Shown here piece by piece: positions 47,701-64,000 of a stretch of 64,000 nucleotides of DNA. The stretch lies in contig NC_056046.1 of the NCBI RefSeq assembly GCF_004379255.2, positions 12,896,001 through 12,960,000 of the forward strand, in the 5' to 3' direction. The notes beneath the pieces were generated by a model. It was not told the origin of the DNA. It did no database searches and was given only the letters and a program-made list of their open reading frames with translations. How positions within the stretch are numbered: the stretch's first letter is position 1; each line of letters opens with the position of its first letter. Both the position numbers and the translations under genes were made by a program. The stretch is from Salvia splendens (taxonomy: Eukaryota > Streptophyta > Magnoliopsida > Lamiales > Lamiaceae).

Positions 47701-50700
47701 GTTTGATTATACACCTGTTGGACACTATATTCAGTTTCGTCACCATGAAAAAGCATTGAAATGTAAATATTTCATTGCAACAAATCTTGTCATAAAATCC
47801 TCAATTTTAATTTGCAGGTTGCATCTGCCCTATAAACTGGGAAATCGGAGGTTAACCGTCGGTTTCAGTTCATACAATTTATGAACCGTAACTAGATTTG
47901 GTAACCCGATAACACGATCAAGATTGAACTGTTTGTGCTCAGTTCCGGTTCCAATTCCAACCCGGACTTGGCAGTCCAGACCCGACGATTAACTATCGAT
48001 CCGATTTAAACATCCACCACTATTTCCTATCCACTTCTCCCTCCAACTGATTAATTTAAGTCATGGAGTGAATACGATTATAGCATTGAGTTCAATCATT
48101 TTAAATTTAAAGAAGCACTATTATACATCTGGCTACACCATGTATTTGTTGTTAACTATATATTCTAGAATTTATCTGAGTGAAAATACTAATTGAGCAT
48201 TTATAAACCAAAAGTAAATTTCAATTAGGAATTAATTAAATCATAATTGGACATGATCCTAAACTAAAACCTACAAAAATTTATAGAGCCTATAATTAAT
48301 TAATCAATTTCATAATGAATTTCAAATCAAAATTGAATTACTGGCCAGTTAGTTAATTTGTTAAGCACTTCGATAAGTTAAAAGATATGCCCATAGATAA
48401 ATATACCATATTTGATTTTAAAGCCCAATAGCTAAAGATAGTCTTGTGATAAATTACTTGGGTCAACCCATTTATTAATCTTGGGCCTTTACTTTGTTAA
48501 TCATTGGTATTTATTCAGTACAACAAAAATGGGTTTAAAATGTAGAGATATGTTGTGTACATAAAATCTATATATGGTCAAGTAAGTTTTACAAGAAGAA
48601 GAAGTTTAACATTATAGAAGAAAACTTCACCTGATTCGATATATATAGTGTTGCAAGTGGCAATTTGAGAAAACACCATCAAAATATAAATTTTGTTTAT
48701 GGAGAAGTGTCACTAATTATAACGAGTGTCAAATCCTGTCTCGTTGCAATTCAATTGCAATTATAATGTCATGCTTTGTCTCATTATTCATTACATAACT
48801 ATATATTATTAATCGATACATTTAAATGATAATAATGGGAGTAACTTTTAATATTATTCTATCATCCACTCCATCTATAGTCACCTAAAAAGTGATAAAT
48901 GTTGACCAAAATTTGAGCAGTGCCAACCCCTGCATAATTATGGGATGAATGCTGCAAAAGTAGTTGAACAAAAATGTTAGATTCAAAGGGTGCCAAATGT
49001 TTTGGTTTTAGTGGAAATGTCCGAGACATAAATTAAAATTTCATTATTTTGTAGGGTAAAGTTTCAGGGTGTGCATCTTGATGCCCACTTTAAATTATAC
49101 TCCTATTTCATGATTTATATTTTTCATTGGGTGCATTATTATTTATTTGGGCCAGGCCAACTCAATAAAAAAATGATCAATTTGTCATTGTTTAATGTCA
49201 CACGTCATATATTTACTATAATGATATTTTTCAATGTTACGTTATGTCCTTTTAAGTATAGATATAATTTGATGTCTTATTTATTATGAGACTAATTAGA
49301 CATGATGAGTTTTGAGGAGGAAGAAAGCATCTACCTATTTCGTAGATCTTATTCATTCTTACTATAATAAAATTAGATTTTTAATATATTTGGGTGGGTG
49401 GGAAAGACATGCGTTGGATGTGGACACACGTAACTGTTCTTATTAGTATTATATTTATGATTGACTCTAATAATTAACGTAGAAACAGTTTATTTGGTTG
49501 AATTTTCTACTAATAATAAATAGAGACAGTGGTTGTTGTTGATGACCAATTCATATTGCTAGATATTGTTGACCAATATAAGAATTTCCAAAGACAAATT
49601 GCTGATAAGTATAACAGCATTTTTGGTGTGATTTTGAAATTTCACTTGTTACACATATGGAGTATTATATACTCCTACTTTACTATAGAAAGTCATATTT
49701 TTATGCAAACTAACAATCAGCAACTACATTTCAACTACTGTCTCGCCACCTCCACTTGTGTTTTTTTTTGTCACAGTGAGCCTACTTATAAAGTCGATTA
49801 ATACGATAAGTCATTAAAAATTATTAATAATAGAGTGTATAACAAATTCTTTTAGGGTGTGTTTAGTACAATAGATTTTTCATTATGTTATAGCTGTAAT
49901 ATTATGCAGTTGAATTTGAAATTAAGTATAAAATATTATACTTAATTCAATTTCAATCTTTTGTTTAATAAAATTAAACAATTAATATAAAGATGCAATT
50001 TAAATTTAGAAAGTGAAAATAAATTCAATCACATTAATTAAAACATAATGAAAAAGATACTAAAGTAGACATTGTAATATAACATAAAAATAGAAAATAG
50101 AAACAAGAGGAAAAAACAACTACGTAGTGTGTTCAATGTTTATGGCATGTGTGACTGAGGACAAAGGGAGAAACATGTCTCCCAAAAAATTTGGATTTCC
50201 AAATATTTATTTTGGGTACAAAATCCAAATTGTTAAACTGGGAGAGCATAGAATTAGAATTCAATTCAAAATCCAAGCATTTTTGTGGTATTTATAATAA
50301 ATTTGAAGCTCTATTTCCAATGTAAATTTCTAATTTCATGTTACTAACCACCAAGCAACTTAATACTTTCTGAATCTGACTCGTACAAAACACATGTATC
50401 TTACAAATAAAAAGGTTAAAATAAAAGGATGACTAACTTTTTTTTTATGTTTAATTGATTAGAATAATATTTTATTATTTGAAAATATCCAAGAGAGGTT
50501 AATAGAGAAATTTCATAGGCTGTCATAGTGTAAACTGAAACTGCAGTGTGTACATTAATAATTCTTTTATTAGAAGTACTATTACCATTCAATTCAATAT
50601 TATACCAATTAATTAGCATCAACGTGTTAAATGTTTAAAGATTTTGATAAAAATGTGACTCGGTTAGTCAGCCATAGAGCTGAGAAAATTGAAATAAGAT

Positions 50701-51534
50701 TAGGAAAATCTTTGATTTGGGTGATTGTAAATCTTAAACACAAATGATTGGGTCAAATAAAAAAGGTTATCCTCCTTTAAAGCCGAAAGTTCCTCTAGTT
50801 TTCCATACCAACCAACATTCTTCTTCTTTTGGTGTGACCGGATTCTCTACTATACTTTTCAACCTTTTATCAAATGATTAAATATTATCTACATTTAGGA
50901 GATTCCATACATATACTATCAAAAAAATTAAATGTTATTTACGATAAATAATCTCAAGAAATTGCTTCAAATAAAATGAGAGAGACGTTTAAAGTCGAGA
51001 TAAGACTTGGACTCGTTTTCTTCATACTATTAAAATTATATTATTTCTTAGATGAGTAATCTAATCTTCACATGTTACTGACTTAATCTTAAACTAAATT
51101 TATCATAATTTATCTTATATTATATTATCATAATTACTACTGTTACTACTACTTAACAAGACAACTGCGTCCGAATCTTATCCCCATGCTCTTTTGAAGC
51201 ATGCCACAACATTTGCCCACTTTTAAAGTATTATTTCCTTGAAATTGCATTTTTTCTGATAATACTTCATTGTATTTCAACCATATTCGTTCAGTATTTT
51301 ACAGACATTTAGATTTCAAAGTTATTATTCTGGGGCGCCATATTCTTTCAGTTGACCTTTTAGCTTATTCATATGTACCAAATCTTTTATATTTCGGATA
51401 ATTATTTTTTTTATTTTATATTGAATAAATTTTAGATAGATAAAGAATAATATAGGTCATCCACTACATACTGATTGATTCAATTATTTTAAATTATTTG
51501 ATCACGCTCCTTTATTTCAAACAAGATATTACAT
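47701..51534. other. Gene-poor AT-rich intergenic DNA
   Basis: No supported gene. A GC-richer patch at about 47820-48010 may be the end of a repeat related to the hAT relic, but I could not define it. Confidence 0.45.
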
Positions 51535-52018
51535 GCGCATGCGTTTAAATTATTGTATCCTCTATAAAATCAGTGTATTGTCTACAAAAATAATTGCGTT
51601 AACTATAAAATTAAATACTCCTTCTAATATTGAAAACGATTATCCATTCTCATAATAAATGGTAGAAGTAAAAATTTTAGGGCATGCGTTTAATTTTTTG
51701 TCTACAAAAATAATTGCGTTAACTATAAAAATAACTACTCCATATAAGATTGAAAACGATTATCCATTCTCATAATAAATGGTAGTTATATTTTTTATCT
51801 AATTTATTTTCTATATAAATTATATTATATCCTCTAATAAATGGTAGTAGTAAGATTTTTAGGGCATGCGTTTAATTTTTTGTCTACAAAAATAATTGCG
51901 TTAACTATAAAAATAACTACTCCATATAAGATTGAAAACGATTATCCATTCTCATAATAAATGGTAGTTATATTTTTTATCTAATTTATTTTCTATATAA
52001 ATTATATTATATCCTCCA
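51535..52018. repeat. Tandem repeat with 182-bp period, about 2.7 copies
   Basis: The two right-hand copies, starting with GGCATGCGTTTAATTTTTTG at 51681 and 51863, are almost identical. A more diverged, shorter copy begins near 51535 (GCATGCGTTTAAATTATTG). Shared landmarks are AATAATTGCGTTAACTATAA and GAAAACGATTATCCATTCTC. The array stops about 120 bases before the Harbinger element. Confidence 0.9.
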
Positions 52019-52136
52019 AAAATATACTCCTACTAGTTTTATCATTTTAGGCGGTCCTTCAAAATAGACCAAGTCTAAATAGGTAAAGTTTTAACTAATT
52101 ACACACTATTAATAATGTGGGCCTCATAATCCATTA

Positions 52137-53768
52137 GAGCATTAGCAATGAGGCACCCTAAGGCGCGTCCTATGCACCGCCACGTCATCATTTTTATCCT
52201 CCTACCCTCTCACCTGCAATGGGGCGCCCTAAGGGACGCCCTAAGACGCGCCCTATATGTTTTACTATTATTTAGTTAATTAATTTAAATGTTTTCAAAT
52301 ATACAATGCAAACTAATTAAAAAACACAACGAGTAGCTAAAAACCGGCGAAGACTGCATTGATTAACAAAAGTTACACGATTAAGTTGGCTAATCTACGC
52401 AATTCCCAACTCCCGGTGCAACTCATCGATCAACCCCTTGAGGTATTCGGCTTTGGCGGGGTCCGTACACTTCTCGAGGGCCTTGTGCGTCTGCAACAAC
52501 GTCCGCGCCATCGAGGCTCTTGCCAACCACACATACGCGGCGGCCGTCGGGGTCGGGGTCGGGACCGGGAGCGGCGATGGGTGGCGGCGGTCGAGGATGA
52601 TGTCGTCATCGTCTTCCCCTTGTTCTTCGCAGCCTTGACGCCTATGGGACGTCGGGAGGACATCGGTGTGCTGGAACTCTCCTCCTCCGTGTACATCCGG
52701 TTGAGGTCCACCGGACGAGTTCCGCTTTCGCTGCTCGCGTAACCACCAGCGGCGGTGGTCTTCGTCCTCTTTGTCGCACCGGTGTGCAGAATCCCGCCTT
52801 GGAACTTCTGCTTGTCTCTCAAGAGCGCCCAGATGCCCAAATGCTTGAAGTCGTCGTACAGGGACTGGTATGACAACAGCGCTCTATCGCGCACGTAGCT
52901 CAAGCTCTGGCTACTCCCCTGCTCCCTCGCGCACTTCTCGTACTCCGACGCGAACAGGTTGACTTGCTTCTTCACCTGATCCCAGTGCTTGCGGAGCTGC
53001 TCCCGTTGGCGCTTGTACGCGCTCGGCGGCTTCGCTTCATTGTAGCGCTCGACGATGCGCTCCCAGTACGCGAGCTGCTTCTGGTTGTTGGCGAATATCG
53101 AGTCCTCCGATATATCCACCCAACACCTCGCCAAGACGAGGGTTTCATCCGGCTGGTAGTTTGTACGGCCGGGGGCGTACTCTTCATTCATTGCCGGAGG
53201 TGTCAAATTGTTCGCGCGGTGCCGGATCCGATTCTTTTTGGCGGGGGCGGCAGCGGCGGCGGTGGCGGCGCGGCGGGAGGGGGGGCGGGTCGGTTTGGAG
53301 ACGGCTTCATGTCAGCCAAACCATACGAATCCGTACTGAATTTGGGATCGTACTGCGTGTAGGCGTCGAACGGTCGATATTCGTCGGGTTCTGTACTCGG
53401 CCAACGCGCATCACCACTAAACATCGGACTATTGGGACTTGAATCCATTTTGTAGTAAATGTGAGTTTCGAGAGTGGAATCGTAAAATGAAATGTTACAA
53501 ATGAAGTCGGGGTAGGAGGTATTTATACAAATTTTTCGAATTTAGCATTTAAAAAAAAATCAAAAATGCGTGCCATCGTCCGTGGAGCCCACAATGGTGC
53601 TCGATGGCGCGGACGATAGGCCATCGTCTGCGCTTCTTCCGCGCCCGAAGCTTAGGGCGTGGGCGTAGGGCTTGCTATCGGGCGGGCACCCACAATGGAG
53701 TCATCGGGCGCGCCCGATGACGATGGCACGCATCGGGCGTGCCATCGGGCGCCCCATTGTGGGTGCTC
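52137..53768 (-). mobile_element. PIF/Harbinger-type DNA transposon, non-autonomous, copy 2
   Basis: 1,632 bases flanked by TTA (52134-52136 and 53769-53771). Left end GAGCATTAGCAATGAGGC; right end, in complement, GAGCACCCACAATGGGGC. These resemble the ends of the element at 5934-7890. The interior is GC-rich and encodes only a damaged accessory protein; no transposase frame is present. Confidence 0.87.
52395..53448 (-). pseudogene. Frameshifted Harbinger ORF1 (trihelix/Myb-like)
   Basis: Begins at 53448 with MDSSPNSPMFSGDARWP and a proline-rich stretch. The frame then hits a TGA at about 53203, while family-like sequence continues in another frame just upstream of that point (NEEYAPGRTNY, then the helix-rich domain DETLVLARCWVDISED through KQREQLRKHWDQVKKQ). 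A second frame change near 52560-52600 loses the C-terminus, but the normal ending (WLARASMARTLL, then LIDELHRELGIA) is readable in another frame and closes with TAG at 52397-52395. Two frameshifts in low-complexity GC-rich tracts. The two Harbinger copies encode different ORF1 subtypes. Confidence 0.8.
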
Positions 53769-53771
53769 TTA

Positions 53772-55250
53772 ACACTACTCCACAACTTCCATTACTTTTC
53801 CTTCCCTCTCTCTCACTTGATCTCCTCTCTTACTTTACAAATTGCACATTGAAATCGGTGTTATATACAAATTTATCTAATTTTTTTAGACGAAAAGAAA
53901 GTAACTAAAAGAACACTTTTTTCCTGATTAATTTTATCATTGCCAACAAAAACAATCAAGAAAAATATAGTCGGCTAATGGTTCATTTAGAAGGAAATCT
54001 CATGATTTTAAAAAAGGCGAGCCATATAGTCGGCTTGACAAACATAGAATTGAAAGATAAGAATAAATATGAGGTGAGGTGGAAGTGAATAAACCCGTGA
54101 TACAACTCCACGTAAAGAGAATAAATGGGTTTGACATGATTTGATGGCATTCAGCTAAATGCGGGAATTTTAAAAGGAAAAAGGTCTGTGTAGCGGCGGA
54201 CTTAATCAACAATCTGATTAGGCCAAACAGGTCTGTGGATACGTGTCAAATGCGCATACTTCGTGTCAGCCGTTTTTCGAAGCCTTTCATCACCGTCCAT
54301 GCCGCCAACATCCAACGCCTATCGCCTCCACACGTTATCATATCCAACCAACCAACAATTCTCGATCACATGCCTTTTAGTTTTTACCAATCCAACCCAA
54401 AATCCGTGGGTGGGTCGATCTGAATAGCCTGATAAAATTAATGGATTAGGGCCATAATTTTATATCCCAAATACAAAATAGGTTAACCCGAATGGGTATG
54501 TGAGTTACGAGTCGGCTCGGTGGGTTACAACTTTTAATTAAAAAATATTAAGTTTTAGGGGTTGTTTGTATTCTTTAATTTCATGTGGCACAATAATTAG
54601 TCTTTTTCAATATTCATTATACACTTTTCCACTCGATCTCATACTTTCAAGTTCCATCTCAACTCATTATTCCATCGCCACATCATTTGCCACTACTGTC
54701 TTACCACCACCAAAGTCAAGAATTTTGATGCAAGAGATTATTTTGGAAAGTTATTAGGCTCGAATAGCCAAATGGGTTAGCCCGAAACTTGGCAGGTTAG
54801 GGTTGAAAATTTATGACCCGAAAAATCCATAATCTGAATAGCCCGACAACTTGATAGGGTTAGCCTGAACCCGAATGGGTTAGCTGATTGACATCCTAGC
54901 TTTTACCATCCAAACCACCGCTTTTCCCGGTCGTGACCAAGTTCTGTTGCGGGGCACATTCGGTATTTCATTGTCTGTAACGGCGCGTTAAATGGCGGCA
55001 GCCGTTTGGTTGAACCAACCCAACAACTACCACTTTCCTTCGTAGTTCACACTTCTTTCCCCCTTTTTAACTTTACTCAAAAATATTGTATTTTACGTAA
55101 TTATTAATCCCCGTTTATTCCTTTCCAAATTGGCACTCTTAGCTGTAATTGCTTTATTTAATGGAAATTAATAATTAATTAACAACTTTGTTGAGACACA
55201 TCACATTGAAACTATAAACGATGACTCATCCCTTCTTTTACAATTTTCAG
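53772..55250. other. Intergenic DNA upstream of JMJ13
   Basis: No gene. About 54410-54900 is rich in GGGTTAGCCCGAA-like motifs in both directions and may be a degraded hAT-like MITE ending near GATTGACATCCTAGC. Its ends could not be matched with a target duplication. Confidence 0.45.
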
Positions 55251-55425
55251 TTTTTTCCCAACTCCTTCTAACCTCCTACTTTCTCTCTCCACACCTCTCT
55301 CCACGTAGCGAATTCGCAGACTGCCGGCGAGGCCACTCGCCGTCAATTGCATTTTTTGTGTTGTGTCAATCGCGCAATTCTGATTTGTGAACCTGACTCG
55401 CATCGTTCCCGGAGTTATTATCAGA

Positions 55426-55440
55426 ATGCGGATAGTATAG
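55426..55440 (+). promoter_or_regulatory. Short upstream ORF in the JMJ13 leader
   Basis: A four-codon ORF (ATG CGG ATA GTA TAG) lies about 66 bases before the JMJ13 start. A second upstream ATG at 55502 is out of frame and only five bases before the main ATG. Confidence 0.5.
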
Positions 55441-55506
55441 TTCCGTTTGGTTGTATTTTATTCTTCCGAGAAGACGGAGGCTTGAGATAAACATTTGGTG
55501 GATGAG

Positions 55507-61067
<5,561 letters not shown>

Positions 61068-61953
61068 TAGAAATTGAAACTGGAATAGGTGATAGTGGCT
61101 ATGCAGCTGAAGAATCTTCAACCTAGCTAACTTGGCTAATGACATTCTTTTTCGGGGGATCTAACAACACGGAGGTTAGACATACGTTTTGATGAAGCAG
61201 CGACATGAAGTTAACTAAATATTAGAAGTAAAATTATTCTTTGTGCAAGCTCCAAAATGTGGACAAATTGCACAGTGATTCTTTTGCGGTTGTCGGCTGG
61301 GGATTTAATCTTTGGCAGGAGAACTCTCTCATAAGTCATAGGTACATACAACAGGTAGGTTTTAGGTCATGTACATTTGCTAGTGTAGGCAATTCCCATT
61401 GATGTTCTCATTTCTGCTGCTTCTCTTATAGGGTTCTGATATTCTTTCTTGTAGCTATTGACAGTCAACTATATTGATAAAATCTCAGAAACTCCTTGTT
61501 TCGTTGTGTGTTTCCAGCTTCTTATGCTCAGTATCACGACATATTGCTTGTTTTTTTTGCAAGAGCCGAGGTGGACTCGATATTATTGTCTCTTGATTTC
61601 GTTTAGGTTCATTCAAGGAGTGTGTTTTGTTTAATGCATTAAAGAATGTAGTGGTGTCGCTGGCCTCTAAACTGCTAGTTTCGGTACAGAGTCGCCTGCC
61701 TGTTCTGGTTCCCCAAAGGTGGAACCCACGCATGAAGTTCAGTGATTTTTGTTCAAAACTGTTAAAAGTGTTTTACAGGTTTTTGGATTCCATTTAACAA
61801 AAATGTTACCATATCATAATCTATTTTCATGTGTTATTTCCATAAAGACAAGCTTCACCAACAAGAACACAGAGCTTGCATTAATACACACAAGTTCAAA
61901 AACTCAGTATTCTTTCCTCCATGCCTGAAGCTGGTGCTCAAGATACAAAAGTT
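61068..61953. other. Convergent 3' ends of JMJ13 and the DUF1664 gene
   Basis: Only 886 bases separate the two stop codons, and they hold both 3' untranslated regions. No further gene. Overlap of the two transcripts is possible. Confidence 0.6.
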
Positions 61954-64000
61954 TCAAAAATTATACGATTCTGTCAACAAATTGTTTTCGGGAGATTCTA
62001 CGATTCCTCTAAGACCCTGAAAAGAAGCCAGTAAATTAAGTTTACTAATGATCAGAATGGAAATAGTTGAACAGGATAGTAAAGAAATCAGGAGGTTCAC
62101 CTAAAAACAAAATAAAATGTGTGTGTGTTTCCATGTGGTTGTTTTTACAATTAGACAAACTTCTAACTATACTGATATTCATCCAAGGCCAACATAGGTT
62201 TGATTTAAATTGTACTAGCAGTCAACACAAATCCACGTTTAGATGAATTCTTGAAGACCCATCCAGACTTCAAAGGGTATATAGATTATTCAACTCAAAA
62301 CTCTTTCAGCACTGATGACCGCTAGCATGTAGAGCCTCATCAATAATAACATATACTTCCTTCGTTCCATGTTAATAGAAACAATTCTTTTCGTCACAGC
62401 AGATTAAAAAATAAAATTTAATATGTGAAGTGGAGTGAATAAAGTTAGAGAGAGGATAAAGTATGAGATAGAGAGTGTATTTTTTTTTTCCAAATATAGC
62501 AATGACTCTATTATGTTGGAACATCCAAAAAGAATACAACTCTATTAATGTGGAACGGAGGGAGTATAATATTAAATCACATAGATCATCTACTATAACC
62601 ATCCATGAACTTCCTAAAACATAGCAGGGAAAAATATTAAGTAATAAATAGATGAGGTACCATGAGATTTTGCATTGTATTTCCAGCAAGTTTAAATTGA
62701 TCCTGTACCAAATCATTGAAAACAATTAATTAGGAAAAACAGGTTGCTACAAACTACTTGATTGTACAGTTAAGACCAAACATCAGATACGGCTCGAAAT
62801 CACTCAAGATGAGGAGACAAAGTGTCATATATCTTCTGAATAACAACTGAAATGAGCAAGATTGGTTTTAAGAAAAACATGGGTCTCATATTTTTTCTTG
62901 CCTCAAAAGGCATACCTAGAAATTGGAAAGACGAGAAAAGGACATTCGATAAGAAAACGTCAGCATGTAATTAATGGCTTTATCACAAAAAAGAAAGGGG
63001 AGAAAAAAAATTACAGGCGCAAAAGAATAGCCAACCTGAATTCTTTCTGGCATGGGCATCCTTTTTCCATTTACAATGCCACACAAGTACATCACGCCAG
63101 CATTTGCAAACTCCTATAAACAGCATGAATGATCAAGTATTAACTGCTGCAGAGGTGCAATTTTGAAGCACCAGTATTACATTCTAACATTTACTTGCTT
63201 GTTAAATTCAAGTCGGAGAAGTAACTTGCAGAACCAAAAGATAGAGAAGATTCTAATACTCAGTTGAAAAAAAAGTAGTTCACCTGCTTGTCTTCTAGTG
63301 AATGCAGTTTTCTGTCCTGCAACAGGACATACAAGGTAAGATTCAAAAGGGGGGGGGGAGGAGGGAAGCAGTTCAAAATAAATAACAATTAAACAAGTGT
63401 GAACCAAGTATGTAAAGATGATGCCGGATCCCAAACAAAGTCCCATGCCTTGAATTCATGATATAAAGCAAAACTAACTTGAATTCTTGGGATAGCGAAA
63501 CCAGGGAGCTAGAAGGTATGGGGCGCATCTATTTCATGTTGGATTTACAAAGAGTTCATGGATGTTAAATAAGCAATATGATTATTATGGAAGCATTTGA
63601 TATATAACATTAATTATGGTATATGGGTGATAATTCTTAACATGAGACAGTTGCGCGACACGAACATCAAATAGAAATAACGGGATAAACACATCTACAA
63701 GTGTGGCAACTTAATGACTATAAGCAATATAAACATTTCTTGTACTACTGGCAAGAAAATTGAGGACCAGAATCAACAGTCAATAAAAATAATCCCATAC
63801 TAATTACTATGCTCTGTTTCTCCTTGTACATGTTACCTTCTTCATTTTACTTACAAGACACGTTAAGAAACATTTACATGAAAATGTTACAACCTATTTA
63901 AACAGAACTAAAAGATAGGGTAATGATTTGAATAGTGAAAACTGACCAAACCAGAAACAATCTGGTGCAGCGCGTTCAGATCAAAGCTTATTTGAGAGAG
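61954..64000 (-). CDS. DUF1664-family protein, C-terminal part
   Basis: Plant protein of unknown function with a DUF1664 coiled-coil region. Minus-strand exons inside the window: 64000-63947, 63316-63284, 63113-63036, 62702-62661, 62016-61954, all phase 0, 270 bases coding 89 residues. Seen: LSQISFDLNALHQIVSGL, DRKLHSLEDKQ and EFANAGVMYLCGIVNGK, which match the conserved C-terminal part of DUF1664 proteins as I recall it (family pattern DL..LVSGLD.K...LE.KQ..ANAGVMYLC), followed by a short variable tail ending ESYNF. The N-terminal part, with its expected membrane segment, lies beyond the right edge. Intron between 62661 and 62016 contains a MITE. Confidence 0.85.
62356..62564. mobile_element. 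Stowaway-like MITE in the last DUF1664 intron
   Basis: 209 bases between TA dinucleotides (62354-62355 and 62565-62566). Left end CTTCCTTCGTTCCATGTTAATAG, right end in complement CTCCCTCCGTTCCACATTAATAG. Related to the element at 40348-40606 (both share an AATAGA motif after the end), but more diverged. Confidence 0.85.

Noticed and set aside
54410..54900. Possible hAT-like MITE rich in GGGTTAGCCCGA motifs
   Set aside because: Ends could not be paired and no target duplication was seen, so it is noted only as a repetitive stretch.

Overview
This window is nuclear DNA from a flowering plant, almost certainly a eudicot. Genes are intron-rich with GT-AG introns, intergenic DNA is AT-rich, and plant-specific families are present (cellulose synthase-like D, KANADI, plastid glycerol-3-phosphate acyltransferase, plant defensins, plant transposon families). 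No species marker is readable; an asterid such as a mint relative is only a guess.

Layout, left to right: (1) 1-3568, minus strand, the N-terminal three quarters of a CSLD gene running off the left edge, with its leader and upstream DNA to about 5 kb. (2) 5.9-7.9 kb, a PIF/Harbinger element carrying only a broken Myb/trihelix-like accessory ORF. (3) 8.2-14 kb, a small plus-strand defensin cluster: two intact two-exon genes (12431-12754 and 13481-13811) and two decayed duplicates (about 8853 and 11060), separated by two elements with long inverted repeats. (4) 14780-24027, minus strand, a complete 12-exon plastid glycerol-3-phosphate acyltransferase gene (ATS1). (5) 26016-29241, minus strand, a complete 5-exon DAD1 gene with a hAT-type element and a 29-bp minisatellite in intron 2. 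(6) 30294-35323, a complete Ty1/Copia retrotransposon with LTRs that read as identical, one uninterrupted 1446-residue Gag-Pol frame and a 5-bp target duplication. (7) 37791-41495, plus strand, a six-exon KANADI2-type gene. (8) 41.5-55 kb, a gene-poor stretch holding a hAT transposase relic, a small fold-back element, a SINE-like insert, a 182-bp-period tandem repeat and a second PIF/Harbinger element. (9) 55507-61067, plus strand, a JMJ13/JMJ706-type histone demethylase whose first coding exon is only the start codon. (10) 61954-64000, minus strand, the C-terminal part of a DUF1664 gene, convergent with the demethylase and running off the right edge.

The host genes are ordinary single-copy developmental, lipid and glycosylation genes with no common pathway; they do not form a cluster or operon-like system. 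The unusual content lies in the recent Copia insertion, the decaying defensin array with datable insertions, the start-codon exon of the demethylase with overlapping upstream ATGs, and the two Harbinger elements that keep only an accessory ORF. I see no CRISPR array, no tRNA or rRNA gene and no evidence of a wholly new system. All gene models were built by eye from reading frame, family similarity and splice signals; exon junctions were checked by codon phase, and no database search was run.
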